This document shows positions 30,128 to 42,493 of a stretch of DNA of 64,000 nt, in pieces. Both the position numbers and the translations under genes were made by a program. The first letter of the stretch is position 1; every line of letters starts with the position of its first letter. The stretch is from assembly GCA_947069175.1 (NCBI GenBank), contig CAMTDV010000013.1:13311501-13375500 (forward strand). The letters run 5' to 3'. The notes beneath the pieces were generated by a model. That model did not search any database. It saw nothing but the letters and a program-made list of their open reading frames with translations, and was not told where the DNA came from. This DNA comes from Scalesia atractyloides. Lineage: Eukaryota > Streptophyta > Magnoliopsida > Asterales > Asteraceae.

Positions 30128-31008
30128 AGTGACTTGTGTCTTGATGGGGTCAGTAAAGAAATGTTTATTTAATAGAACGGTAACATAAGTCAATAGGATT
30201 AGGGTTATATAATAATGGTTTTTTAGATCATTACTAATAGAACCTCCCTTCACCCAAGTTTTCTTCTAATAAACCTTCTCCAAGAACACCAAATTCTAAT
30301 GATTATGAATTCAGTTAAAAACCCAATAGAAAGTTATGAGCATTTGATAATCTCTCAAAGTTTCTTAAGTTATTATGAAAAAATAGATATGAATTTAGTT
30401 ACTCTTTTGTATATCATACACACACACATTTGATTGAAGAAATAATATTTATTAGTCACTACCTAATTTTCGTTAAATTCCTTGCATTTGATTTTGATTA
30501 ACTATTAACATAGAACAAAATGGTGTGGTAGTCAAAGGGAAGGAGTAAAGCCTTGCCACCTAGTCATTACCACTTACCTAGACTTTGAGAGCTTTGCTCT
30601 CCAAAACACAAAAGGGATGAGGTGATGAAAGGCAAAGAGGCTAAAATAGTCAAGTGGGGAGAGTGAAAGAAATGAGCAACGCCGTGCAAGATCTTGTCTT
30701 TGGGAGAGGCAACATCCACATGAAAGGTGGACGGGGTGGTGTGCAATGCGTGGAGAAGTTCCCCCTCTCATGCCCCCACACCGCACGCTCTAACATTAAT
30801 CATCATTGACGACTCGTACATTAGCTTTTTATTCGCCAAAATTGTTCTTACACTTGCCTATTTATTCCAAATCAGCCACTCATTTGTCATGATGTTTAGG
30901 TTTTTTTTATGAAAGTTTACATATTCAAATTATTACTATGTTTATTGTTAATTATCATTACTACATGTGACTGAAGCCAATTAGAAAAAAAAATTATTAA
31001 GTGCGCCG

Positions 31009-31046
<38 letters not shown>

Positions 31047-31257
31047 TGTACGATAAAATGACCGAATTAAATTAATAACATGTTAATTTTAATAATTTAC
31101 ATGATTCAAAATGTGTAATTTTACTTTAAGGAAATCATAAACATACACATTTATCGCAGATAAAAAGCCAATGTGTACATTTGGGATTTTCCCTTTTACT
31201 ATTAGTTGGTTTGACTTCCTTCAAAATAATCAAGTAGATTCGGTGTTATTAGTAAAA
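30128..31257. other. Intergenic, upstream of the MYB gene
   Basis: No gene recognised. A GC-balanced stretch (30570-30800) carries only short ORFs without domains. An (AT)n run lies at 31011-31042. Confidence 0.5.
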
Positions 31258-32381
31258 GGGTTATTAGTTTAATAATCTTAAGTTTCACCTATTGGTTGAT
31301 AAGAGTCCTAATTTAAAAAAATTCTCTCCAACAATCTCAACTTGCAAAAATTTGCCCCATCGATCTTTTTTTAACTGAGTTATAACGCAGTGAGTTAAGT
31401 GTGATGTGGCAGATGACGTGGACGCTTATGTGGCATGGCAGATGACTTGGCTACTTATGTGGCACCATCACCACCGGCGCTGACCAACATCCCTATCCCT
31501 ACCACCACCATTAGCCACCACCGACCCCCACTACCACCCACCACCATCACCATCATTTATGTCTCTCTCATCTCTCTCGTTATTGTCATCCATCAACAAA
31601 ATATTCCCTTTGACTTTCATCTAATTTTCTTCATCTGGGTTCATCTTAGTATCAATGATCCTGCTATCTATACTTACATTTTCACATGGGTTTTGCTTCA
31701 ACTCAACTGAGTTCTTGCTATTCTATAATATATCATGGATACATGAATCTAATGTTCCTTCATACAACTTTAAATTTATAGGAATTCAATAGGTTTTTTG
31801 CTGATAAATCTTTATTTTAACAATGGGTTTTGTGTATTACAAAGAAGATAATGATGGAATTGCTTCTAATCCGGTAGGTTCACAGTCATTCGGGTGGGTT
31901 TATTGGTTGAGTGAATCAACTTTTAAAAAATACATGGGTGGATTGAAGAATTCATCATTAGAAACAAGTGGTAAAGTTTGAAAATGATGGAGTGGAGGTG
32001 GTGATGGTGACGGAGGTTTGGGGTGGCAGATGATGGAGGTGGTCGGAGGTGATAGTGTTTTTCCGGTAGTGGCAGACGATGGATGGATGGTGGTGGAGGT
32101 GATCGGAGGTGATGGTGGTAGATGGTGGCGGGCGATGGTGGTAGATGGTGGTGGTGGAGGAGGAGATGGAGGTGGCGGTGGTGCCACATAAGCAACCAAG
32201 TCAAAAATAACAAAGTTTTGTCCACGTCATCAACCATGTCAGTAAAACAACTGACTAGGTTATAACGCAGTTAGCAAAGGATCGATGATGACCAAATTAT
32301 TATAAGTTGGAATTGTTGAAGGCAATTTTTAAATTAGGAGACCAACAGGTGACATTTAGGATTATTAGAATCCAATAATCC
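31258..32381. mobile_element. Mutator-like fold-back element, non-autonomous
   Basis: Terminal inverted repeats of about 200 bp start GGGTTATTAG..TTTAATAATC on the left and, reversed from the right, GGATTATTGGATTCTAATAATC. They share AGTTTCACC/ATGTCACC, CTCCAACAATCTCAACTT and TTATGTGGCACCA segments. Flanks TTAGTAAAA (31249-31257) and TTATTAAAA (32382-32390) match 8 of 9 bases, fitting the 9-bp target duplication of Mutator-like elements. The interior is CCACCA/GGTGGT-rich and codes only spurious proline-rich ORFs. No transposase. Confidence 0.75.
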
Positions 32382-32390
32382 TTATTAAAA

Positions 32391-34190
32391 TTTAATTTTA
32401 CATGGTTTTCTCCACTACTTATTTTATCTCGGTAATATTTTCCTTATAAGTGCTCAAAATAATTATTAGAGATGGTTTTTTATCGGTAATGTTTTCGTTA
32501 TAATTAGTGCTGAAAATAATTATAAAAATGGTTTGATGAATGAAAAATAACTCTAATCATTCTTAAAGTAATTAATTAAAATCAAATTAAATAGTGACTT
32601 TCTTAAGGGGACGGATACTGACCATTTTTTTAATGTACACATTCATTGTTTTCGTGTTTTGTTTCTAGCCTTGTTAATTAAATACAAATTCAAGGTAATA
32701 GCCAATAGGACAAAATCGGTATCAAATAATCAATTAAATTTAAATACCAATTAACAATATGTTATTAAGTTCAATTCCTTAATGTATGATGTAGCATACA
32801 GGTTAATGATTTAAAATTGTACAATATCTCAAATTGTATGATGAATCACATATGGTTAGTTTTACAATAAGATTGTTTTTATATAAATTTAGTTAATAGA
32901 TTATTAAGAACTTGATATACCCCAATTTTCATTTTCTTTAACAAACAATACGAAATCTACGAGGACAGGTTTAAATTAGGAGCAAATTTTTATAAACAAA
33001 TATACTATTAAAAAGAAAGAACTAAAAACTGTATTTCAAAAGAATAGTATAGAGTAAATGATAAAAAAATACAGGTCAACAAAAATTTCAATCTCATGAC
33101 CGTGTATATAGTTTTGATTTGGGTCATCCATGTTCTTCCTGATCTCGCCTCTATATATATACTAGATTATAAACCCATGTATTATATGGATTTAAAGATA
33201 GAAATCATTTAACTTTACAATGTTTGTACAATTTTACACAAGTGAATTATTTTTATACATACACCAATTTACATAACTTAGATATTCTTTTTCTTTGTCG
33301 GGAAGCAATGAAAGTATGCGATCATTTAATTTCTGTACAACTTGGTTCGTAGCAAGTATGACTTTAATGTTCAAATTTGTTGAAATAATAGTAATGGTAA
33401 ATATTTTATGGTATGTTAATAGAAAAGGTAAACCACTATGCTTTGGTAAAGTTAAAATTGTTACCAGTGATGATGTTTATAAATTGCCATTTAGGTGAAC
33501 ATGGATAGCTTGAGATTAATTGCTAATCGAAAAGGTAAGAAGCTATGCTTTGGTAAAGTTAAAATTGTTATCAGTTGTGATGTTTATAGATTGTCATTTA
33601 GATGAACATGGATAACTTGAGAGTAATTGTTTTTTGAATTTTGAAATCCTAATATGCGTATTGATAATAGATCTGGAAATTAGAGTCCTAAATACAAAGT
33701 TGAAGATGTTCTTTGATTGATTGAACTCGTGAATAACCAAAATTAGGGACATGAGAACCTAATTACCTTTACATCATTTAAATATTGAAGTTGTTTACAA
33801 TACAATATATTAATGATAATAATATTAGATATTAATATGATAAAGAGTAAAGTACAATTTCAATCCCTGGGTTTACACCCAATCACATATACAACTCCAT
33901 TTAAAAAAACGAACAACCAAGTCTATATGGTTGTCGATTGCATTCAATCAAGTCCCCCATCAAACTTTTGGTAGTCTAACTTTTGGATTATGATTAAAAG
34001 ACCATAATACCCTTAAGGGACCGAAATTGCAATACGAATAAGTCATATCCCCACTATAGTCTCTACAACATCTAACCCACCACCACAATCTCAGACACTA
34101 CTTACCATCACCACCACCAACAACCACCTTCTGCTACCATCGCACCACCCGCCTCTCCACCTCCGAAGCCCACAACCACCCGCCTCTCTG
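32391..34190. other. Intergenic AT-rich DNA
   Basis: No gene recognised. It contains a ~108-bp tandem duplication at about 33416-33630 (both units hold CTATGCTTTGGTAAAGTTAA) and, from 33845, a GTACAATTTCAATCCCTGGG..CCATAATACCCTTAAGGGAC stretch resembling common plant MITE-like sequence. A CCACCA-rich patch follows at 34075-34190. Confidence 0.5.
33416..33630 (+). repeat. ~108-bp tandem duplication
   Basis: Two units begin GAAAAGGTAAACC / GAAAAGGTAAGAA and each contains CTATGCTTTGGTAAAGTTAA and GAACATGGATA(G/A)CTTGAGA, with scattered substitutions. Confidence 0.8.
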
Positions 34191-34730
34191 TTTTAAGGCA
34201 ACAACATTTAGGGTGATTTGACACGCGCATTGTTTGTAGCTCCCGGTTTTTGTATCTCTTGTCTTGAAGAACCTTTTTAATGGCCAGCTTCTCCCGTTTC
34301 TAAACACTTCGCCTGAAACACAACTCCAAATGACTCGTGCCCAACAACGCGCTCCGCCATGTAATTAATCTTCTGCACCAAATTAGAAAAAAAATTCATC
34401 AACAACGGTTTGAAGAAAATTTTAATACTAGTCCAAAAGATATTATTTGCATAATTGAAATTACCTGGTTTGGCTGAACATTTCTTTTGTCGATCATTGT
34501 TACGATTATATGTCCTGTCTCTGTCCCGTTTCCATCAACTTTTGTAGACTCCATTTCCTAATGGTAAGAAATTAAAATTCGTATATGTTGGTAGAATAAT
34601 ATAAAGAATTTGATAACCCTCTGTCATCCCTAATTTTCATATCATTCATCTCATCAGACAACTTTTCAGCTACAGCCGCATTTTTGATGCAGCTAACTCC
34701 AGTTGTAGCTACCGCACTCGCAGAAGCCAT
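34191..34730 (-). pseudogene. Fragment of a shaggy-like (GSK3) kinase gene with its introns
   Basis: The minus strand starts MASASAVATTGVSCIKNAA and continues KLSDEMNDMKIRDD (34730 to about 34613), the N-terminus of plant shaggy-like kinases (ASK/BIN2 relatives). After a ~57-bp intron comes GTETGHIIVT (34557-34465). After a second intron comes MAERVVGHESFGVVFQAKCL (34372 to about 34191), the glycine-rich ATP loop. The first splice junction no longer keeps frame. The loop Gly is changed (GHES instead of GxGS). A 2-bp loss after LETGEA removes the frame before the ATP-binding Lys, and homology stops after about 20 further codons. Introns show it is a genomic copy, not a retrocopy. It makes no kinase. 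Confidence 0.85.
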
Positions 34731-35776
34731 CTGTGTGGTAATTAAATTTTGGCAAATGTTTTTCAAGCTATATAATCTTATCTGCAATGAAACAGTGGTA
34801 ATATTTATTAAACCACTTTCAAATTAAAGTAATTTGTGGACATTAAATTTTAATCTAAAAAGTTCTACAAGTTTCCGGTAAATATAACAAAAGCTTTTAT
34901 AGTATGTAATAACATACCAAAGACTTGTCTTTTACATGTAGCCAACTATCACAATGTTAAAATTGAAACCATGTAACTCTTTATGAAAGAAGGTGCGAGT
35001 TCCCGATGATAGTTATAAGTAGTTATGTAGTTGTGATATGTATATAAATATACATGTCTTTCGTGATAAAATAAATCACCTTTATTATTGATTTTGTTAG
35101 AAATATACTAGAAATAGACTTAATTTAGTTTATTTTTTATTTTCAGAAGACGACTTAATTTAGTTGTGTCTGAGAAACATGCCTCATGCCTTGCTCCTAA
35201 CGATTGATCCGGTTAAAATGGCTAGGCATGAACCATGCCTTGCCTACAACAGCTATGAATAAGTGTCTGGGCCTCCATAATAATTTGCTCAATTCTTTCC
35301 TCTTCTCCCACAATACACTTTTCTTTTACCCGTCTTTTCTAATCATTATAATAATTAAGATTAGTAAGAACAGTCAATAAGTGTAATCAATCTTGTGATG
35401 ATTAATAATCTTTTCAAGTTTAGTGAAAACTGTCTTGATGGCCATGGTTCTTCTGGGTGGTTGGCAGAAGCAAACCCCTTGATTAGAAGTTAACTAAAAC
35501 AAGCTATGGATCAACAAAAGGTGTGTGTGTTAATGACTTTAAGTACTTACTACATATTGAAAAGTGAGTTTTCCAAATCCCTAAAAATAAACCAATAATT
35601 TAGTGTTGCCGCTAGCACGGAACATTAATTTTTCTATGTCTATGTAGAGTCAAACATGTTGATGCCTCGAAAGAGGGATAAAGGTTTTAGTATGGGACTT
35701 TGGGTTTGGGAAAGGTTTGCCAAAACGTGGAGATAATGTCAAGACGCCGAGGACTTGGTTTATATTATCGTCACTA
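34731..35776. other. Intergenic AT-rich DNA
   Basis: Nothing recognised. Sequence upstream of the kinase fragment could be its original promoter or 5' leader, but no element supports this. Confidence 0.4.
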
Positions 35777-35784
35777 CTCTTGGG

Positions 35785-36097
35785 CATGGCTGTAAAAATC
35801 TCGACTAGTCTCTGTTAGTCGTCGATTAATCACTAATCGGAGATTCACCGATTAATCACTAGGCGGTCAATGGCGGTCCTATTCTAGCCAAATTTTGGCC
35901 ATGTCACGGCCAAATTTTGACCAAACCTTATAAATTCCCGTTAATTACTTGAACGAATAGGGCAATGAGGGATTAAAATATCTCTACTTTAAAAATTATA
36001 TATAAAAATCCAGATTCAATTAATTATTATAAATCCCAATTAATCGCTAGTCGGTACTCCACCAACCGAATAGCGCCTAGTGATTCTTACAACCCTG
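35785..36097. mobile_element. hAT-type MITE (313 bp)
   Basis: Perfect 8-bp target duplication CTCTTGGG at 35777-35784 and 36098-36105. Termini CATGGCTGTAAAAATC and, reversed from the right, CAGGGTTGTAAGAATC match at 13 of 16 bases. The inner arms share GATTAATCACTAG/CTAGTCGG-type sequence. No coding capacity. Confidence 0.9.
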
Positions 36098-38639
36098 CTC
36101 TTGGGGAGATAACACAAACCAAGAGGTCTATAGTAATTGGTCGTGTAAACCCCTTTTGGTATTTTCTTACTTAATACTAAACCACAATGGTATATAGTTT
36201 CCCTGTTGATTCAGCAGTATCGTTGTGGTTTGATCCAACCTTGAGGGGCGTTTCCTTGCTGATTTAAACCGATATGGTCGAGTGTGAGAGAGTCCCTAGA
36301 GAAAAAACTCCACAAATTATAGCATTAGTAGAATACAACTTCTCGCTTCAAAAACGAGCTCTTGTGATCTATGATAAGTTTAAGTTAATGAAACATCAAG
36401 AGGTAACAAAATACCCCAAACACCCCTTTTCTTATCATAGGTTACAAATCTATCTTTTCTTTTATTTTATTTTTATGAGCCTCAAACTTAACATTCACTT
36501 TTGAATTGACTTGACGTTGATGTCAACTCGGTTTTAAAAGTCGTTGTATCCTTGGAAGACTTCAGTATATTACCATTACCATGTTACACCAATGATGATT
36601 GCACTTGCCTAACATAAAATGTAAAGTGATAATATCTTATCGTGTTTCAAAATATTAAAAATTGAACCAGTGTATAGATCAGCTAAAAATATACCCTTTT
36701 TATACATTCCAGCTCACGTCAAGCTACACCAATAGAATAAACTTCGGCGGAAAAACCATCCACAATAACTTAGTCGGGAGTTGTTTCCAAACCCTAGGGT
36801 TCATTGATTAAGTCGGCTTTTTTTATCAAATTTTGTCCAGGTACGCTTTCTTTAGTGTCATTCTCCTTTATTTAATAAACAAGAAAAATGCAAGTCAAAC
36901 TTCGATATGCAATTAATTATAGCCGTGTAGGTTCTTCACATTCTATTCTGTTCTTTTTTTTTTTATCAATCTAATTTATTTCTATATTGTTGTTTGCCAT
37001 AGGACTCAATTACTCAAACCCTCGACATGTTAGGACATCTTAGAGAGAGACCTCCTTTTGCCATAGACTCAAACCCTTTGGTTCAAGAAAAATGCAAGTC
37101 AAACTTGGATATGCAATCAATTACAGCCATGGAGGTTCGATATTCTATTTAGTTTTTACATTTTCTTTAAACATCAATCAAATCTACTTAATTTATATAA
37201 GAGTGTCTATATGATACCGTTATCGTAACAAATTGAATCGTTGCCGACCAAACAACACTGATACTGATACAAGTATTTGTTTTTATGGTTTTCAATTGAT
37301 GTAAAACACACGTCGATTGTTATACCGAGCGTCGGTATCGTACTGGTATTGCAGTAAACCGAACCTATAATGATCGAAAACCCGCCACGAAGCATGAGGA
37401 AATCCCACTAGTACATCATTGTTTGTCATATGATACGAACTCTCGACATTTTAAGAACGAAATCTTATTTTACACATATTAATACCGTTAGAACAAAGTT
37501 ATTTTTTTCGTATCTGTCTAACTTTTCTTTTCTTGATATAAAAGGTATATAGCCTATGTGTTTAGAATTGTTTGGATAATCCAAGTGGGCTAATTCAACC
37601 CACCTAGTTCTTTATTCTTTCCATTACGTTATCCTTCCTGGACATTATTATCTCCAGTAGGGGTCTCTTCTTATTTGAGAAATGTATCATGAAAACACGT
37701 ACAATTAAACTTCAGAACAAATTCATTAATAGCTTTGACAAAGTTTTAGCAAAACAGACTCTTTGTCAAACTATATGCCTACTCCTTCTAACTACAATTT
37801 TATTTTTCTGTAAATATTAACTTAGTCAAATCACAAATGTCGATCATTTAAATATGTTTATGAATTAAAGTTATTTAAGTTTTAAAATTATCATGAGTTG
37901 TTTTAAGGGTGTTCTAGTCATTTAGGTATTTGATTGGTGATCAAAATTTCATGAAAAAATAAGTAATTATAGACTAGAATCATACTAAATGATTACTTCA
38001 AATAACAATTAAAATATACTAGCTCTTAAAGGTAACTTTACATATATTAAACAAGTTCTCTTAAGTGTTTAAATAAAACCACACAAACTCAAACTCTCAA
38101 AGTCTTTTTTTTTTTCTTGAAGTTATTCAACTTTCATTTATTGTTTTGATTATATGTAATTTGTTTTCTGAAAAAAATAAAATTTAATCTTTCTAATTTG
38201 ATTTAAATTTGACAATGATAAAACTTGGTTGCTATTTAATGAATTTTCCTCTTCATTGTTACCTCTTATATCAAGTTATTTGAAGAAAAATAATCATTTA
38301 TTAATTAGTAATCAAGATTTATATATATTTCATTTGTCTCACTTTAATTTTGAAAAAAATAACATTTGTAAAAAAAAAACATACATTGGAGCATCTATAT
38401 TTATAGTGACTTTAAAGGAAAACAAAAACTTTAAGTAACTTTTTGTGAAATCCTTGATGGTTACTATTGAAAGTTTTTTCTTTTCTAATCTAAAAATAGA
38501 TAAATAATTATTTATTTTATTCATGGTTTATGATTTATGCTTTTCAAATGCATGGAATATTTCTTTTTATATAGGTACTGTATTTTTTTTTAAAGGTGTG
38601 AATTATTAGTGAATGTCGGTAGATCTAGCATATGTTGTC

Positions 38640-38830
38640 TTAACCGGGTCCGTGCTAGAGAGCTCTCTCACACAATAAATCCTCAATTTAAACCCTCAAT
38701 AAGAAACCGTTATCACCCAGACTCGAACTTGAGACCTGGAATGAAAAACTCACCTGGACCCACCATAAATGGAAATTAAATACCCGTGATCACCACTAAA
38801 GCACTAGTGATAGGCATTAGATAGTTAGCG
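38640..38830 (-). repeat. Possible tRNA-derived SINE-like remnant
   Basis: The minus strand contains CTCAAGTTCGAGTCTGGGTG, similar to a box B, within a compositionally distinct ~190-bp stretch. No convincing box A or target duplication was found, so this is tentative. Confidence 0.25.
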
Positions 38831-39895
38831 GGGACCCAATCCTTTTTGCCGATATCATATTTCAAAATTCAAATCTCCGATAAATTTTTTAGTCACCAAA
38901 ATTAATCAGTAAATATAAACAATGGTAATTAAATCAACAATATGTCGATGAGAAACTATTGACAACTTCCCATGTGTCATCACCTGAAAATATGATAGGT
39001 AATACGACAACATCAATGCCAACATAATATACATCTCACTACAGAGATTCAATGTCCAATAAAAATATGCCTAAGCACACACATAAAAATTCAATCAAAA
39101 TTGAGCTGAAAAATGGCACTATTGGTGCATTTATGAACATTTAATCAACTTGGGAAGAAAAAAATAATACCTGATTAGTACATACATTAAATATCCATTA
39201 AATTTGAGCTGAAAAAAGTAACATTTGTGGTAACTATATAAATATTTAAACAACCTGAGAAAAGGAAGAAAGAGATTAAAATATGGTGTCATTGTCTAAA
39301 TTTATAGGTGTCACTTGATATAGAAATCTAATATATAGAAACTTTTTTTTACGAGTGTCACGATGTTGAAAGCTATAACATAAGTCCGGCCTTGGTGGCG
39401 GTTTTAATTTTCAAATTATTTTCTCATAATCGTTTACAATATAAAATCATTGTTTGATATAATCCAACTTAAACTATTCAAAATTTGGATAAATATATGT
39501 AATTTCATGACATAGGCACATGCACGTTTGTTATTTTGATAATAACAATCGTATGAGCATGTATTACTAATATGAAATAGAGTTATTCTATATGTTGATA
39601 CAAAAAGATGTTCAACAACATGAAAGGGCACTCAAATGACTGAGCCATACAATCAAGATATACGGTCAATATCAGTCAAACCGTAGCATCTAGTGTGGCA
39701 TGATGATATAGAGTTCAACAATGATAAGGCTATCGGTGTAGGGGTCGGCTACGGGCCGTCAAGCTCCATCCACACCGTCCCCACCCGGATCGTCCCGTCT
39801 TCAACGTCTTTCTCTTGCCGCTCGCGACAGGCTATTGCTTTATCCAACACACACAGACACACATATACCTACAGATGTATATATAAAGAGGCTCA

Positions 39896-39961
39896 TCCAC
39901 ACACCCTAGGCCCATCCCTCACACCTGCTCCACACACCCTAGGCCCATCCCTCACACCTGC
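39896..39961 (+). repeat. 33-bp tandem duplication
   Basis: Two near-identical copies of CACACCCTAGGCCCATCCCT followed by CACACCTGCT. Confidence 0.85.
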
Positions 39962-40109
39962 TGATGTAGACACCTATGTGACGGATCATCCTCAAGGGAC
40001 TATCCTCCTCCACACCCAGTAGCCTAATATTCAAAAAACTAAGAAACAGATTTCCCATGATTAATGGCAGGTCAAACTATGGATTGACCTTTACACTTTT
40101 TGTAAAGAA

Positions 40110-40636
40110 CAATGATATGAACAACAATGTAGCGACAGAACGTGAGAAAACTCTTATTAAACCAACCCAAAAACTCTCCCCAATACCTGAGATCTTACAA
40201 ATATTAAGATCTCTAAAACAACACAAGATACAACAATACAGTTATGATTATCCACTGATAATCATCAATCTCAAGAATACAATCTCTCTAACGGATGAGA
40301 GATGATCCAACGAACAATGAACAACAAACCCTAATCGCTACAAGAGTAAAAGTCAGAGAGAAGTGGAGTATGTGAAGTAATTAATTTGCACAGTGTCATC
40401 CATCTCTTTTATACCAACACGCAACGATATTTCATCCAGGTCCCTGTAACGTTTCATCCAAGACCCTGAACAAAACCAGAATATGATTTGAACCCTCAGC
40501 ATTACACCAATATTACAACTAAGCCCCTCAACATAATAAACCTGCATATAACACTTGTAACAACTTGTAAGAATAGTTATAACAGTTATAACAAACCAAA
40601 CAACTTATAACAACATATGAATGACATTATTCAACA
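40110..40636 (-). repeat. 3' LTR of the second copia element
   Basis: On the minus strand it starts TGTTGAATAATGTC directly after the PPT. It includes a TATA-like GGTATAAAAGAGATGG (near 40405-40420) and a TCTCTCTGACTTTTACTC leader. The left end is uncertain because the element has lost its other LTR. Confidence 0.6.
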
Positions 40637-40660
40637 TCCCCCCATCATTCAAATGTGAAA

Positions 40661-41155
40661 CTAGTTAACAAGTCCCAACTTGTCACAAAAGTTCTCATGT
40701 TGAGTAATACTCAACCCTTTTGTGAATACATCAGCAAGTTGATGTTCAGAATCAACTTTCTCAGGTTCAATCACACCTGCAGTTACTTTCTCTCTCAAAA
40801 AATGTAGATCAATTTCAAAATGCTTGGTTCGTTCATGAAATACAGGATTTTCTGCTATTGAAATTGTAGATTTACTATCACAAAATACTTTAACAGGTAC
40901 AACAACATTAAGTTTCAATTCTTTTAAAACATTCATTATCCATAACAATTCACATGTAACAGAACACATAGCTCTGTATTCAGCTTCGGCAGTAGATCTT
41001 GACACAATGCTTTGTTTTTTGCTTTTCCAGGAGACCAAAGAGTCTCCTAAGAATACACAAAAACCAGTCACAGACTTCCTTGTGACCAAGCACTTTGCCC
41101 AATCCGAATCTGCATAACACTTTAATCTAAAATCATCACCTTTTTTAAAATTCAA
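40661..41155 (-). pseudogene. Copia RNase H domain
   Basis: The open 164-codon stretch carries LKCYADSDWAKCLVTRKSVT, SRSTAEAEYRAM and KHFEIDLHFLREKV plus a DVFTKGL end, the typical copia RNase H order with the catalytic D/E/D residues present. It is the best-preserved part of this element but is cut off from RT by a frameshift near 41160. Confidence 0.9.
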
Positions 41156-42200
41156 ACCTTTCCCAGGTGATAACTACCTTAATAATCTTAAGCCGATTCG
41201 TAAATGTACTTCCAATGGTGCATGCATAAACTGACTCAGATACTGAACATCATAACTAATATCTGGCCGAGTTAAAGACAAATAAATTAACTTTCCAATC
41301 AGCTTTTGATATCCGGATATCTTCTCTAGTTTTTTATGTGTAGTTTTGGTCTTAGATGCTATAATATGACTTTGTTCAATAGGTGTTTGAACAGGTTTAC
41401 AACCTAAATAGCCAAACTCATTTAAGAGCTCTAGACAATATTTATGCTGATTTAAACAAATACTATCTTTATCATACAAAATTTCGATACCTAGAAAATA
41501 TCTCAAATTACCTAAATCTTTATTTGAAATTTTTAAAAAAAAAAATCTTTTATTCTTCTTATTTCCTCATTATTGTTCCATGTTATAACAATATCATCAA
41601 CATAAACAAGTAATACTATAAACACATCCGACCTAGACAAACTAAACATAGAATGATCACAAACACTTTGAATAAAGTCAATACTTAACAACTCACTGGT
41701 TAATTTTTCATTCCACTTTCTAGGTGTTTGTTTTAGTCCATGAAGAGATTTAACAAGTTTACACACTTTTGTTTCTTTTTCTGAGTAATATCCTTGAGGC
41801 AATGACATATATACATCCTCAGTAATGGAACCATACAAGAAAGCATTATTAATATCAAGATGATATAAGCTCCAATTATTTTCAACAACTAGACTAATAA
41901 TAATCCTAATTGTAACCATTTTCACTACAAGAGAAAACGTTTCTGTAAAATCGATGCCTTCTCGTTGTTTAAAACCTTTGGCTACTAATCTAGCCTTATA
42001 TCTTTCAACCTCACGATTAGAGTTGTACTTTATTTTATAAACCCATTTACATCCAATGGGTTTTCTACCAACAGGTAGATCAACTAATTCCCAAGTCTTA
42101 TTTCTAAACAGGGCTTCCATTTCAAGGTTCATTGCCTCAACCCACTTGGGGTCTTTAGCAGCCTCACTGAAGCTGTTGGTTAACAGACTTGTTTAAACTT
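41156..42200 (-). pseudogene. Copia reverse transcriptase relic
   Basis: 41533-42132 reads NLEMEALFRNKTWELVDLP, GCKWVYKIK, YKARLVAKGFKQREGIDF, NAFLYGSITEDVYM and the YVDDIVI active site (about 41590-41610). A frameshift in an A-run near 41530 leads to 41506-41174 (MRYFLGIEILYDKDSICLNQ, SLTRPDISYDVQYLSQFMH). Ends in a stop at the RNase H border. Confidence 0.9.
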
Positions 42201-42493
42201 GACACATATTCTCAACAGACAAACACGAATAGTTCACAGATTTATTAATATCATATTTGACTTTTCCATTTAAAACAAACCCATCAAATTTCTTTGGAAC
42301 AGAAGTAATCCTATAATACCTCCTAACACTAGGCAAGTTTCTCTTAGACGGGTTGGTCTCAACATGTGAAGTGTTAGTGTCCTTAACCCTACCATGATCT
42401 TCATCACTACTACTAAAAAACCTAGGGTTCTAAGGACTGACCTTGCCTAGGAGTGGCGGCTGTTGAAGTATGATCACGCTGTTGATCATCACT
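42201..42493 (-). pseudogene. Copia integrase-RT linker, right of the solo LTR
   Basis: Broken-frame linker between integrase and RT (minus), ending at TSD TCACT (42489-42493). Confidence 0.5.

Larger units (their letters stand above)
36106..40109. other. Intergenic AT-rich DNA with scattered small repeats
   Basis: No gene is supported. It holds a duplicated ~70-bp segment (36884-36960 and 37083-37150, AGAAAAATGCAAGTCAAACTT), a possible SINE-like remnant (38640-38830) and a 33-bp tandem duplication (39896-39961). The ORFs at 36274, 38229 and 39693 lack family features. Confidence 0.5.

Noticed and set aside
31900..32237. Proline-rich protein genes
   Set aside because: CCACCA repeats inside a fold-back element give such frames on both strands.
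39693..40022. 109-codon ORF as a gene
   Set aside because: Histidine/threonine-rich, with a 33-bp tandem duplication. No domain, splice context or regulatory support.
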